NCBI GenBank assembly: GCA_021108035.1
Contig: JAIORQ010000086.1
Coordinates: 1 to 64,000 of the forward strand
Source: Bacteroidales bacterium
GTDB taxonomy: Bacteria > Bacteroidota > Bacteroidia > Bacteroidales > JAADGE01
Reading direction: 5' to 3'
DNA: 64,000 nt
Below, piece after piece: positions 6,940-16,292 of this stretch. The notes beneath the pieces were generated by a model that saw nothing but the letters and a program-made list of their open reading frames with translations, was not told the DNA's origin and made no database searches. Each line of letters opens with the position of its first letter. Position 1 is the first letter of the stretch. The position numbers and the translations under genes are program-made.

Positions 6940-9900
6940 ATGTCAAAAAAACACACAGAACTCGCCTTTGAAGAAGCAATCGAACATCACTTAACAACTT
7001 CCGGCAATTATATAATAGGGAACTCCGATAATTTCAATCAATTATATGCAGTTGATACAAAGCTGTTATTTTCATTCCTTAAAGAAAGCCAACCGGCAGA
7101 ATGGAAAAAATTAGCATCACTACACCGAGACGAAACAGAAACAAAAATTCTGTTCCGGCTTGATAAAGAAATGCAAAACAGAGGAGCATTAGATGTAATA
7201 AGAAACGGTTTTACCGATAACGGTATCACTTTTAAATTGGCATTCTTTAAACCTGAAACATCCTTTAATCCGGTTACTGAAAAATTATACAATCAAAACA
7301 TTCTGTCAGTAACAAGGCAAGTGTATTATAGTTCAAAAAACAAAAACTCTGTTGATATTGTATTATTCTTAAACGGTATTCCGGTAGCAACCGTTGAATT
7401 AAAAAATCAATTTACCGGTCAAAACACAAGCAATGCAAAACGTCAATTTATTGAAGACAGAGACCCGAGAGAAACACTATTTAAATTCAAAAGAGGAGCA
7501 TTAGTACATTTTGCAGTTGATACCGATGAAGTTTATCTCGCAACAAAAATTGAAGGTAAAAAAACATTCTTTTTGCCCTTCAATAAAGGTTTTAATGACG
7601 GTGCAGGAAATCCGCCTAATCCGTCCGGTTACAAAACAAGTTATTTATGGGATTACGTTTGGCAAAAAGACAGTTGGTTAGATATTATCGGTAAATTCGT
7701 ACACCTTCAAAAAGAAGAGAAGATTAAAACCGGAAAGAAAACTATAAAAGAAAGTATCATATTTCCGAGATACCACCAATTAGATGTTGTCAGAAAAATA
7801 TCAGCACATGCAAAAATAAATGAAACCGGCAACAGCTATCTTGTTCAGCATTCAGCCGGTAGCGGAAAATCTCACTCCATTGCATGGTTAGCATATCGTT
7901 TATTCAGTTTGCATAATCCGGATAATAATAAAGTATTTCATTCAGTTGTAGTAATAACCGACCGGAGAGTTTTAGATAAACAATTACAAGATAATATTTT
8001 TCAATTTGAACACAAACAAGGTGTTGTTCATAAAATTGACCAAAACACACAGCAATTACGTGATGCTTTAATAAACGGAAATAGTATTATTATAACAACA
8101 TTACAAAAATTTCCTTTTATACTTGACAGTATTGACAAACTTGCGGAAGAAGAAGGTGTAAGCAAAAAAGAGACACTTCAAAAAATTGCAAAAAACAAAT
8201 ATGCTGTTATAGTTGATGAAGCACACAGTTCACAAGGCGGTGAAGCATCTAAACAAATGAAAGAGATTTTAGGCGATGCAACCGATAAAGAAAAAGATGA
8301 TTTTACTTCCGAAGATATGATAAGGCAATCCATGTTGGCAAGAGGTAAGCAAACCAATATGAGTTTCTTTGCTTTTACGGCTACACCGAAAGCAAAAACG
8401 TTGGAAGTTTTCGGGGTATCCGGTTCAGACGGTAAACCTCGCCCTTTTCATTTATATTCAATGAAACAAGCCATTGAAGAAAACTTCATTATTGATGTAT
8501 TAAAAAACTATACCACATATAAAACATTTTACAAATTAAACCAACAACAAGAAGACAGAACCGTTAATAAAAAGAAAGCAAGCAGAGCTGTTGCACGTTT
8601 TATGTCATTGCATCCCTATAATCTGTCACAAAAAACGGAAGTAATGTTGGAGCATTTCAAACAAATAGTATCCGGCAAAATAGGAGGAAAAGCAAAAGCT
8701 ATGGTTGTAACAAATTCAAGATTACATGCCGTCCGGTATTATTTTGAATTTAAGAAATATTTAAAAGCAAATAATTACGATAATATTAAACCCTTGGTTG
8801 CTTTCTCCGGCAAACTTACCGACCCCGACACCGGGCAAGACCGGACAGAAGAACAATTAAACGGAATTAAAGAAAAAGAATTACCTGCAAAATTCAGTAC
8901 AGATGATTATCAATTATTATTAGTAGCAGATAAATACCAAACAGGTTTTGACCAACCACTTTTACATACAATGTATGTTGATAAAAAATTATCCGGTGTT
9001 CAGGCAGTACAAACATTAAGCAGACTAAACAGGATACATCCGGGTAAAGAAGATACTTTTGTTTTAGATTTTGCTAATGAAGAAGAAGATATCCGAGTAT
9101 CTTTTCAGCCATATTATCAATTAACAAAAATAAAAGAAGTTTCAGATCCTAACCGGTTGTATGATTTAAAAAATATCATTGAAAAAGCACAAATTATCCG
9201 GCAAACCGAAATAGAAAATTTTTGCAAAGAATATTTCAAATCAACGAACATACATAAAAATAAAATTCACGCTTTATTAAATGCTTATATTGATCCGGCT
9301 GTTGACAGATTTAAGGCAATGGATACAGAAGAAGAACAAGACGATTTCAAACATGTGTTAACACAATTTGTCCGGGCATATTCTTTTTTAAGTCAAATTA
9401 TTCCTTTTCAGGATATAGAACTTGAAAAATTCTTTGCTTACACAAAACTACTCTTAAATAAATTACCTCGAAAGCTGTTATCCGACCGGTTTATGTTAGG
9501 AAAAGAAGAAGTAAATTTAGAATATTACAGAATACAAAAAACAAAAGACGGCAGTATAGTTTTAGAAGGTCAAAAAGAATACGGTTTAGATGCTGCCACG
9601 GAAGCCGGCATGCGAAAACTCAAAGAAGAAAAAGCACAACTGTCAGAAATAATTGAAAACATAAACGACCGTTTCGGAACAGAATTTTCTGTATCTGACA
9701 AGCTGTTTTTAGATCAAGTAGGCATAGATTTAGAAAAAGATGAAACAATTATAAAACAAGCAAAAACCAACACATTTGAAAACTTCAAAAAAGGAAAATT
9801 GGAAGACCTGTTTTACCAAAAACTAATTAACCGGATGGATTTAAATGACGAAACAACCAACAAACTGTTAAACAACAAAGAACTTGCAAGTGCTGTGATA

Positions 9901-9945
9901 TTTGAATACCTCGCAAAAGGTATTTTTGAAAGCATTAATATTTAA
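6940..9945 (+). CDS. hsdR: type I restriction-modification system, restriction/translocase subunit
   Basis: Motor and nuclease subunit that translocates and cuts unmodified DNA with HsdM and HsdS. An N-terminal PD-(D/E)xK nuclease is visible with D139 (SVDIVLF) and E153-x-K155 (TVELKNQ). The SF2 helicase core follows, with Walker A HSAGSGKS at 304-311, DEAH at 426-429 (VIVDEAHSS) and motif III FTATP. The C-terminal helical part binds the methylase core. At 1001 residues it is full length and intact. It is separated from hsdMS by the inserted toxin-antitoxin-chaperone unit and a hairpin array, so it must use its own promoter, which I could not place. Confidence 0.96.
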   Translation: MSKKHTELAFEEAIEHHLTTSGNYIIGNSDNFNQLYAVDTKLLFSFLKESQPAEWKKLASLHRDETETKILFRLDKEMQNRGALDVIRNGFTDNGITFKLAFFKPETSFNPVTEKLYNQNILSVTRQVYYSSKNKNSVDIVLFLNGIPVATVELKNQFTGQNTSNAKRQFIEDRDPRETLFKFKRGALVHFAVDTDEVYLATKIEGKKTFFLPFNKGFNDGAGNPPNPSGYKTSYLWDYVWQKDSWLDIIGKFVHLQKEEKIKTGKKTIKESIIFPRYHQLDVVRKISAHAKINETGNSYLVQHSAGSGKSHSIAWLAYRLFSLHNPDNNKVFHSVVVITDRRVLDKQLQDNIFQFEHKQGVVHKIDQNTQQLRDALINGNSIIITTLQKFPFILDSIDKLAEEEGVSKKETLQKIAKNKYAVIVDEAHSSQGGEASKQMKEILGDATDKEKDDFTSEDMIRQSMLARGKQTNMSFFAFTATPKAKTLEVFGVSGSDGKPRPFHLYSMKQAIEENFIIDVLKNYTTYKTFYKLNQQQEDRTVNKKKASRAVARFMSLHPYNLSQKTEVMLEHFKQIVSGKIGGKAKAMVVTNSRLHAVRYYFEFKKYLKANNYDNIKPLVAFSGKLTDPDTGQDRTEEQLNGIKEKELPAKFSTDDYQLLLVADKYQTGFDQPLLHTMYVDKKLSGVQAVQTLSRLNRIHPGKEDTFVLDFANEEEDIRVSFQPYYQLTKIKEVSDPNRLYDLKNIIEKAQIIRQTEIENFCKEYFKSTNIHKNKIHALLNAYIDPAVDRFKAMDTEEEQDDFKHVLTQFVRAYSFLSQIIPFQDIELEKFFAYTKLLLNKLPRKLLSDRFMLGKEEVNLEYYRIQKTKDGSIVLEGQKEYGLDAATEAGMRKLKEEKAQLSEIIENINDRFGTEFSVSDKLFLDQVGIDLEKDETIIKQAKTNTFENFKKGKLEDLFYQKLINRMDLNDETTNKLLNNKELASAVIFEYLAKGIFESINI

Positions 9946-10129
9946 AACTTAAAACAAAATATTATGAAAAACCAATTAAAAAAAAACTTTTTTAGGACGA
10001 GTCACTTGATTAAACACCCGCCAACCAACCGCACACGCAATTTATCTGTCATGCTTTTTGTCCAATCCCTTCATGTAGCATATTGTTTTCCGATTTTGTT
10101 TTATAACCTATAACATGAAACCCGAAGAA

Positions 10130-11059
10130 CTATAAAAAACTCGCGCTGATTGATTGATAATTATAGACTTTATCAATGATGTCCGCAAATAAGTCGGCAA
10201 CAGACAGAACTTTTATTTTTGAAGATTCCTTTTTTAGAGGTATAGTATCTGATACTATTAATTCAGTTAATTGAGATTTTTCAATTCTTTCAAAGGCAGT
10301 CCCTGATAATACCGGATGGGTTGTAAACGCACGAACACTTTTTGCACCTTTAGCAATCAATACTTCTGCAGCCTTAATTATAGTTCCTGCTGTATCAATA
10401 ATGTCATCAACCATTATTACATTTTTATCTTTTACATTACCGATGATATGCATTTCACTTATTTCATTAGCTTTCTCTCGAAATTTATAACCGATTACCA
10501 TTGGTGTTCCCAAAAATTTTGCATAAGCATTTGCTCTTTTTGTTCCTCCTGTATCAGGAGATGCAATTACAATATTATCAAGCCTCATGTTTTTAATATA
10601 CGGAATAAAAATAGCCGAAGCATATAAATGATCAACAGGGATATTAAAAAACCCTTGTATTTGATCTGCATGAAGATCCATTGTAATTATCCTGTCAACA
10701 CCTGCTGATGATAACAGGTCTGCAATTAGTTTTGCACCAATTGCTACTCTCGGTTTATCTTTTCGATCTTGTCTGGCAAACCCGAAATAAGGAATAACAG
10801 CTACAACCTTATATGCAGAAGCTCTTTTAGCTGCATCAATCATTAACAGTAATTCAAATAAATTATCTGTAGGTTGAAACGTTGATTGCACAATAAAAAC
10901 AAAATTTCCTCTTACCGTTTCTTCATAACCCGGTTGATATTCTCCGTCACTAAATCTTAACACAAACGATTTCCCAAGGTTGATACCGTAACTTTTTGTA
11001 ATTTTTTCTGTAAGATATCTCGTTGCTTGGCCGGTGAAGATTTTAATTTTAGAATTCAT
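10130..11059 (-). CDS. prs: ribose-phosphate pyrophosphokinase
   Basis: Makes PRPP from ribose 5-phosphate and ATP for nucleotide, His and Trp synthesis. At 309 residues it has the class I Prs features: FSDGEYQPGYEETVRG near the start, the flexible-loop region YFGFARQDRKDKPRVAIGAK, the Mg/PRPP site DLHADQIQGFF, and the PRPP-binding loop VMVDDIIDTAGTI. A -7 like match (TAACTTTG on the minus strand, 11112-11105) lies about 50 nt upstream, without a convincing -33. It stands alone, convergent with hsdR. Confidence 0.97.
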   Translation of the reverse strand: MNSKIKIFTGQATRYLTEKITKSYGINLGKSFVLRFSDGEYQPGYEETVRGNFVFIVQSTFQPTDNLFELLLMIDAAKRASAYKVVAVIPYFGFARQDRKDKPRVAIGAKLIADLLSSAGVDRIITMDLHADQIQGFFNIPVDHLYASAIFIPYIKNMRLDNIVIASPDTGGTKRANAYAKFLGTPMVIGYKFREKANEISEMHIIGNVKDKNVIMVDDIIDTAGTIIKAAEVLIAKGAKSVRAFTTHPVLSGTAFERIEKSQLTELIVSDTIPLKKESSKIKVLSVADLFADIIDKVYNYQSISASFL

Positions 11060-11215
11060 TTTTCGGAGTTTTTTACGTTTGAAAAATTAATCATTTCCGG
11101 AACGCAAAGTTATAATTTTTTCGGCATTTTTATAAATTAAATGACAATGAGCTTCAATTTCATCCGTGGCTTGCTGCAAGTACGCTCAAAACATAGTTTA
11201 AAGCAAGTTTTTTAA

Positions 11216-11689
11216 TTAAAACAAGCTGTTTTCATTATCTGTATTTTCATACGCTTCATCAATTAACAAATTGTTTTTTTTTGATGCCTTAACAGCAAGG
11301 AAGTCACATTGTTCATTTTCCGGTATATTCGCATGTCCTTTTATCCATTTTAATTTAATATTATGCTTTCTGTAAACAGTTAAAAATCTTTTCCAAAGAT
11401 CAGGGTTTTTTTTCTTTTTAAAACTTTTCTTTTCCCATAATAATAACCATCCTTTTTCAACAGTATCAACAACATATTTTGAGTCTGAATACACAACAAC
11501 ATCACTATTGTCAAATTTTAATTCCTCCAAACCTTTTATTACTGCCAAAAGTTCCATTCTGTTATTAGTAGTATATCTGTATCCTTCTGAAAGTTCTTTT
11601 CTGTGCTTCCCGGAAATAAGGACAACTCCGTATCCGCCGGGACCGGGATTTCCTCTTGCAGCACCGTCTGTATAAATGATTATTTTCAT
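11216..11689 (-). CDS. rnhA: ribonuclease HI
   Basis: Cleaves RNA in RNA-DNA hybrids. The 157-residue protein has the family opening with catalytic Asp8 (YTDGAARGNPGPGGYG), the catalytic Glu in NRMELLAVIKGL, the Asp in VYSDSKYV, and the His-containing WIKGHANIPENEQCD segment that supplies the last acidic metal ligand. Length matches E. coli RNase HI. The gene is monocistronic between prs and the divergent nqr operon. A TAGTTTTG -7 like site on the minus strand (11708-11701) lies just upstream. Confidence 0.95.
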   Translation of the reverse strand: MKIIIYTDGAARGNPGPGGYGVVLISGKHRKELSEGYRYTTNNRMELLAVIKGLEELKFDNSDVVVYSDSKYVVDTVEKGWLLLWEKKSFKKKKNPDLWKRFLTVYRKHNIKLKWIKGHANIPENEQCDFLAVKASKKNNLLIDEAYENTDNENSLF

Positions 11690-11785
11690 AACTTATTGAA
11701 CAAAACTATTTAGTGTGGTTTAAAAATTTTATCAAGACAAAATTAAAAAAAAATACAACAAAATGATATTTGTAAATGTACATAT

Positions 11786-11835
11786 ACTTATCAGTGCTTT
11801 ACAACATGTATGGATTATTATATTGCCTGATAAGT
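11786..11835. repeat. 9-bp inverted repeat upstream of the nqr operon
   Basis: ACTTATCAG (11786-11794) is exactly repeated in inverted form as CTGATAAGT (11827-11835), separated by 32 bp. It lies between rnhA and the predicted nqr promoter. It could be a regulator site or a cruciform; nothing in the sequence decides. Confidence 0.4.
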
Positions 11836-11889
11836 GTCTAAATGAAAGGGACTTAAAAAAACAAATAAAAACATGTTTAAATTTCATAG

Positions 11890-11919
11890 TTGGTAGATAT
11901 TTTTATTTTTATAATTTTG
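11890..11919 (+). promoter_or_regulatory. predicted promoter of nqrABCDEF
   Basis: TTGG at 11890-11893 and TAATTTTG at 11912-11919 (18-nt spacer) fit the Bacteroidota -33/-7 pattern. The nqrA ATG follows at 11950, leaving a leader of roughly 25 nt. This also argues against the longer nqrA reading frame from 11890, which would start inside the promoter. Confidence 0.6.
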
Positions 11920-11949
11920 AACGAAATTTTAATAATACATATTGATATT

Positions 11950-13305
11950 ATGTCAAAAGTTATAAAGATAAAAAAAGGTTTAGATATTAAATTAAGCGGT
12001 GCAGCAGAAAAAGAAGTTACTCAACTTCCGGCATCAAAGTATTACGCCCTTAAGCCGACTGATTTTTCCGGGTTAACTCCAAAAGTTTTAGCCAAACCCG
12101 GCACAGAAGTAAAAGCCGGCACACCTTTGTTCTATGATAAATATAATCCCGAAATTGTTTTTACATCTCCCGTAAGCGGTAAAATTTTTGCAATTAACAG
12201 AGGCGAAAGAAGACGAATTTTAGAATTTGTTGTTGAAGCAAGTGAAAAAATCGAATATGAGAACTTTAAAAAAGCAAAACCGGAAGATATCAGCAGAGAA
12301 GAAATAAAGGAAAATATACTTAAAAGCGGATGTTGGCCCTTTATTAAACAAAGACCTTTTGCAATAACAGCAAATAAAAATGAAGTGCCGAGAGATATTT
12401 TTATTACTTCATTTGATTCGGCTCCTCTTGCTGCTAATTTTGATTTTGTTGTTAAAAATGATTTTTCAGCATTTCAAACAGGTGTTAATGCACTTATAAA
12501 ATTGACTGACGGCAAAGTTTATCTCGGGATTAAAGCAGGAGAGCTTTCTACACCGTTTACAAACACTGCTAATGTAGAAAAAGTTGAATTTTCAGGTCCG
12601 CATCCGGTCGGAAATGCAGGAGTGCAAATTAATAAAATTAAACCTGTTAATAAAGGTGAAATCGTTTGGACATTAAGTGCTGCTGATGTAATAGTTATTG
12701 GACGATTATTTGAAACCGGAAAATATGATGTAACAAGAATCGTTGCTCTCGCAGGTTCAGAAGTTAAGAACCCAAGATATTATAAAACTATTCTTGGTGC
12801 ACCAATTGCTGACATAATAAAAGATAATATAAAAACTACTGATGCAGATGTCAGAATTATTACCGGAAATGTCCTTACCGGAGAACATGTTAGTGAGAAA
12901 AATTATCTCGGTTTTTATGATAATGTAATAACAGTTATTCCGGAAGGAAATAAAGCTGAATTTCTCGGTTGGGGAATGCCCGGTTTAAAAAAATTCAGTG
13001 TTTCAAAATCATTTTTCTCTTGGCTTAATCCAAAAAAAGAAAGAGTAATTGATACTAAAATTCACGGAGGAGAAAGACCCTATATTGTAACGGGTGAAAT
13101 GGAAAAAGTGTTTCCGATGGATATTTTTCCGATGCAATTATTAAAAGCAATTCATATAAAAGACCTTGATCTTATGGAAGAGCTTGGAATTTATGAAGTT
13201 GCAGAAGAAGATTTTGCATTATGTGAAGTTATCAATACATCAAAAATTGAAATACAAAAAAACTTAAGAGAAGGATTTGAGTTTGCAATAAAAGAGCTGG
13301 GATAA
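11950..13305 (+). CDS. nqrA: Na+-translocating NADH:quinone reductase subunit A
   Basis: Cytoplasmic subunit of the sodium-pumping respiratory complex Na+-NQR, involved in the quinone site. Start at ATG 11950 (MSKVIKIKKGLDIKLSGAAE), the normal NqrA beginning; an upstream in-frame ATG at 11890 overlaps the promoter. Hallmarks include the FSGPHPVGNAGVQI segment and FPMDIFPMQLLKAI near the C-terminus. Length is 451 residues, as in other NqrA. First gene of a complete six-gene set in the order A-B-C-D-E-F ending in a terminator at 18252-18285. Confidence 0.95.
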   Translation: MSKVIKIKKGLDIKLSGAAEKEVTQLPASKYYALKPTDFSGLTPKVLAKPGTEVKAGTPLFYDKYNPEIVFTSPVSGKIFAINRGERRRILEFVVEASEKIEYENFKKAKPEDISREEIKENILKSGCWPFIKQRPFAITANKNEVPRDIFITSFDSAPLAANFDFVVKNDFSAFQTGVNALIKLTDGKVYLGIKAGELSTPFTNTANVEKVEFSGPHPVGNAGVQINKIKPVNKGEIVWTLSAADVIVIGRLFETGKYDVTRIVALAGSEVKNPRYYKTILGAPIADIIKDNIKTTDADVRIITGNVLTGEHVSEKNYLGFYDNVITVIPEGNKAEFLGWGMPGLKKFSVSKSFFSWLNPKKERVIDTKIHGGERPYIVTGEMEKVFPMDIFPMQLLKAIHIKDLDLMEELGIYEVAEEDFALCEVINTSKIEIQKNLREGFEFAIKELG

Positions 13306-13351
13306 TATACAATAAACAATATTCAATACATAAATAGTCAATTATAAAGGA

Positions 13352-14545
13352 ATGAAAGGTTTAATAAAATACATCGAGAAAATAAAACCAAACTTTGAAG
13401 ATGGAGGAAAGTACCAACGTTGGGGTGCAGTTTTTGAAAGTTTTGAAACATTTCTAATTGTACCCGGCAATACTGCTCCCAAAAAAGGAGCACACATTCG
13501 AGATGCTATGGACTCTAAACGGCTTATGAGCGTTGTTGTTATAGCATTAATTCCGGCATTACTTTTCGGAATGTGGAACGTAGGGTATCAATATTTTCTT
13601 TCAATCGGTACGGCAGATGCCGGTATTTGGCAAGAGTTTGGCCACGGACTTTTAAGAGTTCTTCCGATAGTAATTGTTTCATATGTTGCAGGATTAGGAA
13701 CTGAATTTGTCTTTGTTCATATAAAAAAGAAAGAAATTGAAGAAGGTTTTTTGGTTTCCGGCATGCTGATTCCTCTTATTATTCCTGTTGACACTCCATT
13801 ATGGATGGTGGCGATTGCAACAATTTTTGCTGTTATTATAGGCAAAGAAGTTTTCGGCGGAACCGGAATGAATATAGTTAACCCGGCTTTATTAACAAGA
13901 GCATTTTTATTTTTTGCATATCCTTCAAAAATGTCGGGAGACAAAGTATGGATATCAAGATTATCAAGCGGTGAAGGTATTGTTGACGGATATTCCGGTG
14001 CAACACCTTTAGGACAAGCTATGGAAAGAGGAGCAGATATTGTTGACCCTGTCGGAAATAATCTTTCAACTTTTGATTATTTTATCGGATGGATACCCGG
14101 TTCAATAGGTGAAACATCTGCATTAATGATCCTTATCGGAGCAATAATATTATTATTCACAGGCGTTGCAAGTTGGAAGATCATGTTATCGGCTTTTGCA
14201 GGAGGTACTGTAATGGGCTTATTATTAAATGTATTTGCTACTGATACTAATCTTGCCATGTCAATTCCGTTTTATGATCATTTACTACTCGGCGGTTTTG
14301 CTTTCGGGATGGTATTTATGGCAACTGATCCTGTAACTGCTGCTCAAACTGAAAGAGGGAAATGGATATACGGTTTCTTAACAGGATTTATTGCAATTCT
14401 CGTCAGAGTTATTAATCCGGCATATCCGGAAGGTGTGATGATGGCAATACTTCTTATGAATGTTATGGCTCCGCTGATTGACCATTATGTTGTCAGAGGA
14501 AATGTAAAAAAACGTTTAAAACGTATTAAGGTTGTAAATAAATAG
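13352..14545 (+). CDS. nqrB: Na+-NQR subunit B
   Basis: Integral membrane subunit that carries FMN bound to a Thr and forms part of the sodium path. About ten hydrophobic segments are seen (for example VVVIALIPALLFGMWNVG and MILIGAIILLFTGVASW). The SGAT motif in DGYSGATPLGQAM supplies the FMN-linked Thr, and GGFAFGMVFMATDPVTAAQT is a conserved signature. Length is 397 residues, within the family range. It starts 46 bp after nqrA. Confidence 0.96.
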   Translation: MKGLIKYIEKIKPNFEDGGKYQRWGAVFESFETFLIVPGNTAPKKGAHIRDAMDSKRLMSVVVIALIPALLFGMWNVGYQYFLSIGTADAGIWQEFGHGLLRVLPIVIVSYVAGLGTEFVFVHIKKKEIEEGFLVSGMLIPLIIPVDTPLWMVAIATIFAVIIGKEVFGGTGMNIVNPALLTRAFLFFAYPSKMSGDKVWISRLSSGEGIVDGYSGATPLGQAMERGADIVDPVGNNLSTFDYFIGWIPGSIGETSALMILIGAIILLFTGVASWKIMLSAFAGGTVMGLLLNVFATDTNLAMSIPFYDHLLLGGFAFGMVFMATDPVTAAQTERGKWIYGFLTGFIAILVRVINPAYPEGVMMAILLMNVMAPLIDHYVVRGNVKKRLKRIKVVNK

Positions 14546-14590
14546 ATTTTTTTGAAATTATTGAAATTCCAACTTTTAAAAAACAAAAAG

Positions 14591-15325
14591 ATGAAAATAG
14601 ATACTAACGGCAATTTATATACTTTTATGTATGCCGCAATAATGGTTATTATTGTTGCTGCCGGACTTGCATTTACGGCAATAAAATTACAACCGCTTCA
14701 AGAAAAAAACGTAAGAGCTGAAAAAATGCAAAATATTCTGCAATCAGTAGGTGTTGAGGTAACTTTTGAAAACGCAGAGGAACTTTTCGGTAAATATATC
14801 ACAAAACAAATTTTGGTAAATATTAAAGGAGAAGAAGTAGCCGGAGATGCATTTGCAACAAATTTGAAAGTGCAAAGTAAAGCAAAAGATGAAGATAAAG
14901 TATTACCTGTTTATTACGCCAAATTAGATGACGGCAGTGAAAAAACAATTATTCCGTTAACAGGAAAAGGTTTATGGGGCCCTTTATGGGGTTATATTGC
15001 TCTGGAAAAAGATTTCAATACAATATTCGGTGCCGTATTTGACCATAAAGCTGAAACTCCCGGACTTGGAGCAGATATCAATAAAGATTGGTTTGAACAA
15101 CCGTTTAAAGGAAAAAAACTATTTGAAGGAGATAAGTTTATATCAATAACACTGTATAAAGGAGGAAAAGATGCAGCAGAAATTGCGGGAGATACTAAAC
15201 ACGGATGCGATGCAATTTCCGGCGGAACTGTAACAAGCAAAAAACTGGAAAAAATGCTTAAAGAAGAGTGGTTATTTAATTACGAAGCATTTTTGAGAAA
15301 AAATAAAAAACAGATTACTTTTTAA
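14591..15325 (+). CDS. nqrC: Na+-NQR subunit C
   Basis: Subunit with one N-terminal membrane helix (MYAAIMVIIVAAGLAFTAI) and an extracytoplasmic domain carrying a second covalent FMN. I start at ATG 14591 (MKIDTNGNLYTFMY); the reading frame extends to a TTG at 14552, which is unlikely to be used. The C-terminal flavinylation motif reads SGGTVTSKK instead of the usual SGAT, but the Thr is kept. The GLWGPLWGYIAL and ETPGLGADI segments are family signatures. Length 244 residues. Confidence 0.94.
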   Translation: MKIDTNGNLYTFMYAAIMVIIVAAGLAFTAIKLQPLQEKNVRAEKMQNILQSVGVEVTFENAEELFGKYITKQILVNIKGEEVAGDAFATNLKVQSKAKDEDKVLPVYYAKLDDGSEKTIIPLTGKGLWGPLWGYIALEKDFNTIFGAVFDHKAETPGLGADINKDWFEQPFKGKKLFEGDKFISITLYKGGKDAAEIAGDTKHGCDAISGGTVTSKKLEKMLKEEWLFNYEAFLRKNKKQITF

Positions 15326-15394
15326 TGAATGCAACAAAGAGTTAAAAAAGTAATTGCTTTCTATATTTGATGTCAATTAATAGTCAACAACAGG

Positions 15395-15442
15395 CAGTCT
15401 TCAGTAAGTAATTTAAAATGCTTGCCTAATGACTGAAGACTG
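15395..15442. repeat. CTGAAGACTG-type palindrome between nqrC and nqrD
   Basis: CAGTCTTCAGT (15395-15405) pairs perfectly with ACTGAAGACTG (15432-15442) around a 26-nt centre, followed by TGTGGACTG. The same core recurs at 58214-58241 and 62261-62327, in each case between genes. It fills much of an unusually long gap (211 bp) inside the nqr operon. Confidence 0.75.
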
Positions 15443-15536
15443 TGGACTGAAAATTAAATAATAAAGGAAAACAAAAACAAAAAGTTTGCAATAAACAAAA
15501 TTTTATAAAAGTATATAATATATAACACAAAATAAC

Positions 15537-16172
15537 ATGAGTAAGAATTCAAAATTATTAACGAATCCGATAAATCTTAATAATCCGATTACAGTACAAG
15601 TTCTCGGTATTTGTTCGGCACTTGCGATAACGGTCAAATTAGAACCGGCAATCATTATGTCAATATCGGTACTTTTTGTAATGGCATTTGCTAATGTTAT
15701 AATCTCATTATTAAGAAATACAATTCCGTCAAGGATTAGGATTATAGTTCAATTGGTAGTAATTGCAGCACTTGTGATTCTCGTTGACCAAATATTGAAA
15801 GCTTATGTTTATGATGTAAGCAAACAACTGTCGGTATTCGTTGGATTAATAATTACAAACTGTATAATAATGGGTCGTTTGGAAGCATTTGCTCTCGGAA
15901 ATAAACCTTGGGAATCATTTTTAGACGGTGTGGGAAATGCCGGCGGATATGCTATTATTTTGATTCTCATTGCTGCAATCAGAGAACTTTTCGGTTCAGG
16001 AACATTAACCCTTCCCGGAATCGGCGAAATAAAAATTATTCCTGAAAGTTTTTATGATTTCGGTTATCAAAATAACGGATTAATGATACTTCCGCCAATG
16101 GCTCTTATTGTTGTAGGTATAATAATTTGGGCTCAAAGAGCTAAAACGCGGGAATTAATTGAAGAAAATTAG
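15537..16172 (+). CDS. nqrD: Na+-NQR subunit D
   Basis: Integral membrane subunit with six predicted helices; with NqrE it forms an inverted pair that, in Vibrio structures, holds an intramembrane iron-sulfur centre between Cys residues. Seen here: NNPITVQVLGICSALAITVKLE at the start (the conserved GICSAL Cys) and FVGLIITNCIIMGRLEAFAL (the conserved TNC Cys). Length 211 fits. A hairpin array separates it from nqrE. Confidence 0.95.
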   Translation: MSKNSKLLTNPINLNNPITVQVLGICSALAITVKLEPAIIMSISVLFVMAFANVIISLLRNTIPSRIRIIVQLVVIAALVILVDQILKAYVYDVSKQLSVFVGLIITNCIIMGRLEAFALGNKPWESFLDGVGNAGGYAIILILIAAIRELFGSGTLTLPGIGEIKIIPESFYDFGYQNNGLMILPPMALIVVGIIIWAQRAKTRELIEEN

Positions 16173-16177
16173 CAGCT

Positions 16178-16258
16178 TTTTCGGATTTGCAGTCCGAAAA
16201 CAAATTTTTAGGGATTTTAAATCCCATACAGTTTACTTTCGGATTGCAAATCCGAAAG
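16178..16258. repeat. array of three hairpins with three-base loops between nqrD and nqrE
   Basis: TTTTCGGATT-TGC-AGTCCGAAAA (16178-16200, one G.T pair), GGGATT-TTA-AATCCC (16211-16225) and CTTTCGGATT-GCA-AATCCGAAAG (16236-16258) lie in a row. The first and third share the CGGATT...AATCCG core. Same architecture as 6829-6911 with different sequence. It begins 6 nt after the nqrD stop and may stabilise or partly end the nqr mRNA. Confidence 0.8.
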
Positions 16259-16292
16259 AGCAAAATAAATAAAAAATTAAAACATAAATAAA

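Noticed and set aside
9964-10113. A 49-residue frame between hsdR and prs
   Set aside because: No recognisable features, no promoter, and it has the composition of non-coding DNA. It could be a decayed fragment.
11890-11949. N-terminal extension of nqrA to an upstream ATG
   Set aside because: The added residues are hydrophobic and unlike NqrA, and the DNA matches a promoter.
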